The notes beneath the pieces are model-generated. The model was not told where the DNA came from and ran no database searches. It saw only the letters and a program-made list of their open reading frames with translations. From contig CAYSCH010000523.1 of NCBI GenBank assembly GCA_964429355.1, positions 1-5,319 of the forward strand: a stretch of DNA of 5,319 nucleotides, written 5' to 3'. Positions 1 to 5,319 of this stretch are shown here, piece by piece. A program made the translations under genes and the position numbers. Source of the stretch: JAAYAY01 sp964429355. Its GTDB lineage: Bacteria > Planctomycetota > Planctomycetia > Pirellulales > Thermoguttaceae. The stretch's first letter is position 1; every line of letters begins with the position of its first letter.

Positions 1-164
1 ATCCTGCGAAGCCACTGGAGTGCCCGAGTTGCGGGGAGTTGTTGGTGGAGGAGTGCGTCGAGTGGGATGAGGAGGAGGAGCGGTATGCCATTGTCTGCCC
101 GGACTGCGGGACCGTTACTGATTGCCAGTCAAGGTCTGACACCCTGGATCGCCCTGATTGTTAG
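1..164 (+). CDS. C-terminal end of an unidentified protein with a zinc-ribbon tail (5' partial)
   Basis: This is the 3' end of a gene that begins before the window. The frame whose first full codon is at base 3 is open for 53 codons and stops at TAG 162-164. The visible tail has two cysteine pairs, CPSC (Cys codons at 21 and 30) and CPDC (Cys codons at 96 and 105), about 21 residues apart. Between them is a very acidic stretch, WDEEEERY. The C-x2-C / C-x2-C layout with Gly after each pair (CPSCGE, CPDCGT) is typical of a zinc ribbon, so I infer a structural zinc site that could bind nucleic acid or protein. There are also extra cysteines at codons 54, 123 and 159. The rest of the protein is not visible, so its function cannot be named. 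It lies on the same strand as the large helicase gene, 171 bases upstream. The other two forward frames lack this cysteine pattern. Confidence 0.65.
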   Translation, partial: PAKPLECPSCGELLVEECVEWDEEEERYAIVCPDCGTVTDCQSRSDTLDRPDC

Positions 165-173
165 GCTTCTCCG

Positions 174-187
174 GCAAGAGAGCTTGC
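174..187 (+). terminator. Short stem-loop just after the upstream stop codon; possible weak terminator
   Basis: GCAAG (174-178) can pair with CTTGC (183-187) around a 4-base AGAG loop, starting 10 bases after the TAG stop. CCGG at 171-174 and CCGG at 193-196 could extend it into a larger, interrupted structure. No T-run follows directly; the nearest is six Ts at 240-245, about 50 bases away. It is therefore not a canonical intrinsic terminator and may be chance in GC-rich sequence. Confidence 0.2.
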
Positions 188-271
188 GCAGCCCGGCCAG
201 ATGACCTGGGCGAGGAACTGATCCCCCGGTGGAAACGTGTTTTTTCGTGGGAAAGCTTCATTGTGGCTCGC

Positions 272-296
272 CAGTCGACTATGCTGATAGCGACTG
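272..296. promoter_or_regulatory. Imperfect palindrome (candidate operator or hairpin) upstream of the helicase gene
   Basis: CAGTCG (272-277) is the reverse complement of CGACTG (291-296). Inside it, CTAT (279-282) pairs with ATAG (287-290), leaving one unpaired A at 278 and a 4-base GCTG centre. That is 10 paired bases per arm in a 25-base element, ending 39 bases before the helicase start codon. No T-run follows, so it is not a terminator. The position fits an operator for a dimeric repressor, or a leader hairpin if transcription starts upstream. I see no convincing -35/-10 pair nearby: TTGTGG at 261-266 with CTGATA at 284-289 has a 17-base spacer but matches consensus poorly. The regulatory role is inference. 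Confidence 0.4.
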
Positions 297-322
297 TGTG
301 AATTGCGGGTGAGCGGCCTGAA

Positions 323-329
323 AGGTGGA
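323..329 (+). promoter_or_regulatory. Ribosome binding site for the large helicase gene
   Basis: AGGTGGA at 323-329 closely matches the Shine-Dalgarno sequence and sits six bases before ATG 336. It fixes this ATG as the start; the protein family's characteristic N-terminal segment also begins at this methionine. Confidence 0.75.
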
Positions 330-335
330 CCGAGA

Positions 336-3300
336 ATGGACGTTTTCGCACTGCGAAACCGGTTAGTTGAAGACTATTCTTCGTACATCCAGAGTTTTAT
401 CCAGATCCGCGACGAAAGAATCAACGATCTCGTCGATCAGGAGATCTCTGGCGGCCTACTCTGGCCAGACCCGCTGATCCAGTTGAATCCATCCTTTCGG
501 CCCGGCAAGTGGATCGAGGAACTCGCCAACGAGGGGGTCCTGCACGAGGAGTGCCGCCGCGTCTTTCGGATCAAGAAGGAACCGGTCGGGGAAGGATTGC
601 CGCTCCGCCTGCACACTCACCAGGAGCAGGCTGTCCGTATAGCCAGAACCGGCGCCAACTACGTCCTAACCACCGGCACGGGATCCGGTAAGAGCCTCGC
701 CTACATCGTGCCCATCGTCGACTCTGTCGTTCGCAGCGGTTCCGGTAAGGGAATTCAAGCGATCGTCGTCTACCCGATGAATGCCCTGGCCAACAGCCAG
801 TTGAAAGAACTCGAAAAATTCCTCTGCCACGGCTATCCGGACGGTAAGGGGCCCGTGACGTTCGAGCGCTACACCGGCCAGGAGTCCGATGAGCAGAAGA
901 ACCGGATCATGGCCAATCCGCCGGATATCTTGCTGACGAACTACGTCATGCTGGAATTGATTCTCACCCGGCCCGAGGAGCGGAGGACTTTGGTGGAGGC
1001 CGCGCAAGGGCTCAAGTTTCTGGTCCTCGACGAGCTGCACACTTATCGTGGCCGTCAAGGCGCCGATGTGGCTATGCTCGTTCGGCGTGTACGCGACGCC
1101 CTCATGGCCGACGACCTCCAGTGTGTCGGTACCTCGGCCACTCTCGCCGGTCCGGGGACATTCGAAGAGCAACGGGCAAAAGTTGCTGAGGTGGCAACCC
1201 TGTTATTTGGCGATGTTGTGCACCCTGAGGACGTTATCGGCGAGACGCTGCGACGCATTTCGCCCGAGCGTGACCTCGCGGGTCCTTCGTACGTCGACGA
1301 ACTCCGCGCCCGGCTTACAGAACCCGATCGCTGTCCACCCACAAAGTACAACGAGTTCATCAGCGACCCGCTCTCGATCTGGATCGAGAGCACGTTCGGC
1401 GTCCAGACCGATCCGTCAGGTGACCGCCTGGTTCGAGCCGAGCCCTGCAGTATCACAGGTGACGATGGTGCTGCAACTCGCCTGAGCAAGCAAACCGGTG
1501 TACCGGAAGGGCGGTGTGTTGAAGCCCTCAAAGAAGGCCTCATGGCCGGGTATCGCTGTGAGCCCCATCCCGATACCGGATTTCCCGTTTTCGCCTTCCG
1601 CCTCCACCAGTTCATCGGCCGTGGTGACACCGTCCATGCCACGCTTGAATCGGAAGACGATCGATACATCACCGTCCGTGGCCAGCGATTCACACCCCAC
1701 GACCGCGAAAAGAGACTCCTCCCGCTGGTATTCTGCCGTGAATGTGGGCAGGAGTTTTACAGCATCTATCTAGGCCGTGAGGCGTCCACGGGCAAGGACG
1801 TCGCCATGCCTCGCGATCTCCAGAGCAATCGCGCCGACAACGATGGCGAAGCCGGGTTCTTGTTCCTCAATACCAAGGAGCCCTGGCCCGACGATCCCGA
1901 TGAGGCCATCAGTCGGGTTCCGGAAGACTGGCTCGAAGAGCATCGTGGCACGCTACGAGTTCGTTCCAGCCAGCGCAAGTATCTGCCGAGTCCCATTCAT
2001 CTCGGTACGGACGCCAAGGAAAGTGCCGAGGGGATCGTCTGCCACTACATCCCTGCCCCGTTCAAATTCTGTCCAAACTGCGGGATCGCCTACGGCAGCC
2101 GCCAGTCCTCCGACTTCGGGAAGCTCTCGACTCTCAGCAGCGAAGGCCGAAGCACGGCCACAACACTCTTGAGCCTCTCGACAATCCGCGCCCTCCGCGC
2201 CGATGATTTACCGGATCACGCCAAGAAGCTGCTCAGTTTCACCGACAACCGGCAAGACGCTTCCTTGCAGGCCGGCCATTTCAACGACTTCGTCGAGATC
2301 GGCACCCTGCGTTCTGCGCTCTTTCTGGCGGTCCACAAGGCCGGTAAGGAGGGCATCGGCCACGAAGAACTCACCCAACGGGTCTTCGACGCCCTTGCGC
2401 TGCCATTCGAGGAATACGCAGCCGATCCGACCGTCCGCTTCCAGGCCAGAATGGACACGGAGCGGTCCCTTCGAGATGTACTGGGCTACCGGATCTATTA
2501 TGACTTGCGCCGTGGCTGGCGAATCACCTCGCCCAACCTGGAGCAGTGTGGCCTGCTGGAAATCGACTACGTTGCTTTGCGAGAAGTTTGCGAAGCGGAA
2601 GACATCTGGGAGACCGGCCACCCGGCCCTGAAATCAGCAAAGTCGGCCGACCGCCTGGAGATCGCCAAGACCCTGCTCGATTTCATGCGCCGGGAGCTGA
2701 TTGTCAACGCCGACTACCTTGAGCGACGCAAGCTGGAACAAATCCAGCATCAGAGCAATCAGCGATTGGCCAGCCCCTGGGCAATCGACGAGGACGAGAA
2801 GCTGGAACACGCCGCTCGGCTCTTCCCCCGGGCGAGGCGTAAGAACGACTATCTCGGTGACAACTATATGTCGGCCCGCGGCGGCTACGGCCAATATCTT
2901 CGCCGTAAGTTCGCCAAGATCGGCGCGGATCAGAAGGTCTCCGTTGAAGATACCGGTCGCATCATTCAGCAGATCCTCGAAAGCCTGCGTATCGGAGGCC
3001 TTGTCGAACGAGTGGCTGAGCCCCACGGTGACGAAGACGTGCCGGGCTACCAGGTCGTTGCCGCCTCCATGCGATGGAAAGCTGGCGAAGGGACTCACGC
3101 ATTTCACGATCCGATCCGCGTACCCAAGCAGCCTGAGGGCGGCGGCCGCACGAACCCCTTCTTTGTCGACTTCTACCAAACGACAGGTAATAAACTCGTG
3201 GGTTTCGAGGCACGAGAGCACACGGCCCAGGTGCCCTACGAGAGTCGTGAAGAACGCGAAACTCGTTTTCGGGACGGTGACCTTCCTATCCTCTTCTGTT

Positions 3301-5319
3301 CTCCGACCATGGAGCTTGGCGTCGATATCGCCCAGCTCAACGTGGTCAACATGCGAAACATCCCTCCCACGCCAGCAAACTACGCCCAGCGAAGCGGGCG
3401 TGCCGGACGCAGCGGCCAGCCGGCCCTTGTTTTCTCCTACTGCACAACGGGAAGTTCTCACGACCAGTACTTCTTCAAACGTCCGACCCGGATGGTCGCC
3501 GGTGCCGTAGCCCCGCCGCGTATCGATCTGGCCAACGAAGACCTGATCCGCTCCCATGTGCAGGCAATCTGGCTGGCCGAGGCCAGCCTTAAGCTTGGCG
3601 CCTCGCTGAAGGACATCCTCGACTTGTCGGGCGAGCAACTCGTCCTGCCCCTGTTGCCGCATATCAGACATGGCCTGGAAGAAGAGACACCACGAGCAAA
3701 GGCCAAGAAACGGGCCGAGAAGATTCTCGCCACCATCAAGGCCGACCTCGACGAATCGGACTGGTACAGCGAAGGCTGGCTTGACGAGGTCTTCCGCCGG
3801 CTCAGTCGCACGTTCGAGGATGCCTGTCAGCGTTGGCGCGACCTCTATCGCGCGGCGATGGACCAACGGGAACGACAGAACCGAATCGTTGTCGATGCTT
3901 CCCGCACCGCCGACGACCGGGCCAAGGCAAAACGTCTCCGGCAGGAAGCAGAATCCCAACTTGAGTTGCTCACACAATCCGAGAACCTCGTTCAGGCCGA
4001 CTTCTACAGCTACCGATATTTCGCCAGCGAAGGCTTCCTGCCGGGCTACAGTTTTCCGCGGTTGCCGCTCTCCGCCTTCATTCCGGCGCGACGGCAGCGA
4101 AAAGGCCACGATGAATTCCTCTCCCGCTCTCGCTTCCTGGCCATCTCCGAATTCGGCCCCCGCTCGATCGTGTACCACGAGGGATCCAAGTATTCGATCC
4201 ACAAGGTCATCCTGCCCGTGGGCGACGATGTGCTTACCGGCAGAGCGAAGCTGTGTCCTCATTGCGGCTACCTTCACCCGGTTTCCGCCGGCCCCGGGCC
4301 GGATCTCTGCCAGCATTGTCGGGCGGCCATGCAAGGCGAGCTTTCCAACCTGTTCCGGCTCCAGAACGTCTCGACCAAACGCCGCGAGCGGATCAACTGC
4401 GACGAAGAGGAACGGGTTCGTTTTGGCTACGACCTCTGCACAAGCATGCGGTTTGTCGAGCACGGTGGCCGACCGTCCCGTCGCGTGGCCGGGGTCAATC
4501 ATGACGGCGAAAAGATGGCCGAACTGATCTACGGCCAGGCTGCGAATCTCTGGCGGATCAATCTTGGCTGGACCCGGCGCAAGAATAAGGAGGAGTACGG
4601 TTTCGTTCTCGATACCGAACGGGGCTACTGGCAGAAGAACGAAAAGGACGAAGGTGATGCCGACGATCCCCTCTCGCCCAAGCGGGCCCGGGTGATCCCC
4701 TTTGTTGAAGACCATCGCAACTGTCTGCTGCTCCAGTTCGAAAAGACACACGACCGGGCCGTGATGGCGTCGCTTCAGGCGGCAATCAAGAACGCGATCC
4801 AGGTCACCTATCAACTGGAGGACGGTGAGCTTGCCGCCGAACCGCTTCCCAATGGCGACACCCGCCGTCTGATCCTCTTCTATGAGTCGTCGGAAGGGGG
4901 GGCGGGAATACTTCGCCAACTGGTCGAGGACCCCTGCGCCCTGGCCCGCGTGGCCCGCGAGGCGCTGCAGATCTGCCACTTCGATCCCGACACCGGCGCA
5001 GACAATCGCCATGCCCCAGGCACCAGGGAAGATTGCGGCGCCGCCTGCTACGACTGCATGATGAGCTACAGCAACCAGCGCGAACACGAACTGCTCGACC
5101 GCCATCTGATCTGCGACCTTCTGCGGCAACTGGCGGCAGCGGAGGTCGAGCCGGCTCCGGCTGAAGTCCCCCGGGCTGAGCACCTCACAAGACTGAAGCG
5201 GATCACCGGCTCCAACCTGGAGAATCGCTGGCTCGATTGGCTCGAAGCACACGACCTGCGGCTTCCCAGTCGGGCACAGACGCTCATCGAGCAGTGCCGC
5301 ACCCGTCCGGATTTCATGT
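336..5319 (+). CDS. Giant DEAD/DEAH-type SF2 helicase with DUF1998 module and probable C-terminal nuclease domain (3' partial)
   Basis: The frame is open from ATG 336 to the window end: 1661 residues and no stop. The first ~60 residues (MDVFALRNRLVEDY, then LLWPDPLIQLNPSF) form a conserved-looking leader. The first RecA lobe shows a Q-motif-like HQEQA (95-99), Walker A TTGTGSGKS (112-120, Lys119), YPMNALA (146-152), TNYVMLE (201-207), Walker B DELH (232-235) and GTSAT (265-269). CxxC pairs at 467/470 and 579/582 probably form one split zinc ribbon. The second lobe starts with SFTDNRQDA (634-642) and, after a ~300-residue insertion, continues with HTAQV (962-966), SPTMELGVDI (989-998) and the arginine-finger motif QRSGRAGR (1018-1025). 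A charged, probably helical segment spans ~1176-1215. A second zinc ribbon uses Cys1307, 1310, 1325 and 1328. The DUF1998-like module has YESSEGGAGIL (1516-1526) and Cys1547, 1567, 1571 and 1574. The end, SNLENRWLDWLEAHDL then TRPDF (1656-1660), resembles the start of a DUF559/Vsr-like PD-(D/E)xK nuclease. By family this is an ATP-driven, presumably cytoplasmic DNA translocase or helicase of the YprA/MrfA type. The nuclease and a defence role are inference. All visible ATPase motifs are intact. Confidence 0.9.
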   Translation, partial: MDVFALRNRLVEDYSSYIQSFIQIRDERINDLVDQEISGGLLWPDPLIQLNPSFRPGKWIEELANEGVLHEECRRVFRIKKEPVGEGLPLRLHTHQEQAVRIARTGANYVLTTGTGSGKSLAYIVPIVDSVVRSGSGKGIQAIVVYPMNALANSQLKELEKFLCHGYPDGKGPVTFERYTGQESDEQKNRIMANPPDILLTNYVMLELILTRPEERRTLVEAAQGLKFLVLDELHTYRGRQGADVAMLVRRVRDALMADDLQCVGTSATLAGPGTFEEQRAKVAEVATLLFGDVVHPEDVIGETLRRISPERDLAGPSYVDELRARLTEPDRCPPTKYNEFISDPLSIWIESTFGVQTDPSGDRLVRAEPCSITGDDGAATRLSKQTGVPEGRCVEALKEGLMAGYRCEPHPDTGFPVFAFRLHQFIGRGDTVHATLESEDDRYITVRGQRFTPHDREKRLLPLVFCRECGQEFYSIYLGREASTGKDVAMPRDLQSNRADNDGEAGFLFLNTKEPWPDDPDEAISRVPEDWLEEHRGTLRVRSSQRKYLPSPIHLGTDAKESAEGIVCHYIPAPFKFCPNCGIAYGSRQSSDFGKLSTLSSEGRSTATTLLSLSTIRALRADDLPDHAKKLLSFTDNRQDASLQAGHFNDFVEIGTLRSALFLAVHKAGKEGIGHEELTQRVFDALALPFEEYAADPTVRFQARMDTERSLRDVLGYRIYYDLRRGWRITSPNLEQCGLLEIDYVALREVCEAEDIWETGHPALKSAKSADRLEIAKTLLDFMRRELIVNADYLERRKLEQIQHQSNQRLASPWAIDEDEKLEHAARLFPRARRKNDYLGDNYMSARGGYGQYLRRKFAKIGADQKVSVEDTGRIIQQILESLRIGGLVERVAEPHGDEDVPGYQVVAASMRWKAGEGTHAFHDPIRVPKQPEGGGRTNPFFVDFYQTTGNKLVGFEAREHTAQVPYESREERETRFRDGDLPILFCSPTMELGVDIAQLNVVNMRNIPPTPANYAQRSGRAGRSGQPALVFSYCTTGSSHDQYFFKRPTRMVAGAVAPPRIDLANEDLIRSHVQAIWLAEASLKLGASLKDILDLSGEQLVLPLLPHIRHGLEEETPRAKAKKRAEKILATIKADLDESDWYSEGWLDEVFRRLSRTFEDACQRWRDLYRAAMDQRERQNRIVVDASRTADDRAKAKRLRQEAESQLELLTQSENLVQADFYSYRYFASEGFLPGYSFPRLPLSAFIPARRQRKGHDEFLSRSRFLAISEFGPRSIVYHEGSKYSIHKVILPVGDDVLTGRAKLCPHCGYLHPVSAGPGPDLCQHCRAAMQGELSNLFRLQNVSTKRRERINCDEEERVRFGYDLCTSMRFVEHGGRPSRRVAGVNHDGEKMAELIYGQAANLWRINLGWTRRKNKEEYGFVLDTERGYWQKNEKDEGDADDPLSPKRARVIPFVEDHRNCLLLQFEKTHDRAVMASLQAAIKNAIQVTYQLEDGELAAEPLPNGDTRRLILFYESSEGGAGILRQLVEDPCALARVAREALQICHFDPDTGADNRHAPGTREDCGAACYDCMMSYSNQREHELLDRHLICDLLRQLAAAEVEPAPAEVPRAEHLTRLKRITGSNLENRWLDWLEAHDLRLPSRAQTLIEQCRTRPDFM

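Noticed and set aside
240..245. Six-T run as an intrinsic terminator
   Set aside because: No convincing GC-rich stem lies directly before it; the nearest hairpin is about 50 bases upstream.
115..351. A 78-codon minus-strand open frame covering the intergenic gap
   Set aside because: It overlaps the ends of both plus-strand genes, has no recognisable motif and an Arg/Ser-rich composition. I see no reason to treat it as a gene.
1055..1693. A 212-codon minus-strand open frame and an overlapping plus-strand frame at 1048-1485
   Set aside because: Both overlap the helicase gene, are rich in Arg/Ser/Pro with low-complexity composition, and lack motifs. They are shadows of the coding strand.
3670..4527. 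A 285-codon plus-strand open frame in another frame
   Set aside because: The Arg/Ser/Pro/Thr-rich translation is typical of an out-of-frame reading of GC-rich coding DNA, and the helicase frame is continuous through it.
2634..5252. An 872-codon open frame on the minus strand
   Set aside because: It is in exact codon register opposite the helicase gene, so its stops correspond to sense TTA, CTA and TCA codons, which are rare in this GC-rich gene. Its translation shows no recognisable domain, while the sense strand carries a full set of helicase motifs.
1..5319. CRISPR arrays, tRNA or rRNA genes, insertion sequences
   Set aside because: Nearly all the window is coding sequence, and I saw no regularly spaced repeats, tRNA-like cloverleaf, or transposase motifs.

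Overview
The window is GC-rich bacterial DNA dominated by one very large gene that runs off the right edge. Codon use is strongly G/C-ending, with few TTA, CTA or TCA codons. I cannot name the organism. A GC-rich environmental bacterium such as a planctomycete, actinobacterium or proteobacterium would fit, but that is only an impression.

Layout. Positions 1-164 hold the last ~53 codons of an upstream gene on the + strand, ending in TAG. Its tail carries two CxxC pairs and looks like a small zinc ribbon. Positions 165-335 are a 171-base intergenic stretch with a short stem-loop just after the stop codon, a T-run near 240-245 and a well-formed imperfect palindrome at 272-296. A clear Shine-Dalgarno sequence at 323-329 leads into the main gene, which starts at ATG 336 and stays open to the last base (1661 codons seen, no stop). 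Long open frames on other strands or frames inside this gene, including an 872-codon antisense frame, are shadows.

The main product is a giant superfamily 2 DEAD/DEAH-type helicase of the YprA/MrfA-like class (COG1205-like) with a C-terminal DUF1998-type cysteine module. It has all the main helicase motifs, a split zinc ribbon, a roughly 300-residue insertion inside the second RecA lobe, a second zinc ribbon, the DUF1998 cysteine cluster, and the start of what looks like a PD-(D/E)xK (DUF559/Vsr-like) nuclease domain, cut by the window edge at an 'RPDF' motif. A helicase, DUF1998 and nuclease in one chain resembles parts that are separate proteins in systems such as DISARM (DrmA helicase, DrmB DUF1998). 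A role in phage defence or DNA processing is therefore plausible, but the window alone does not prove it. The upstream zinc-ribbon gene is on the same strand and may be a partner, although the 171-base gap with its palindrome suggests the helicase gene may have its own regulation.
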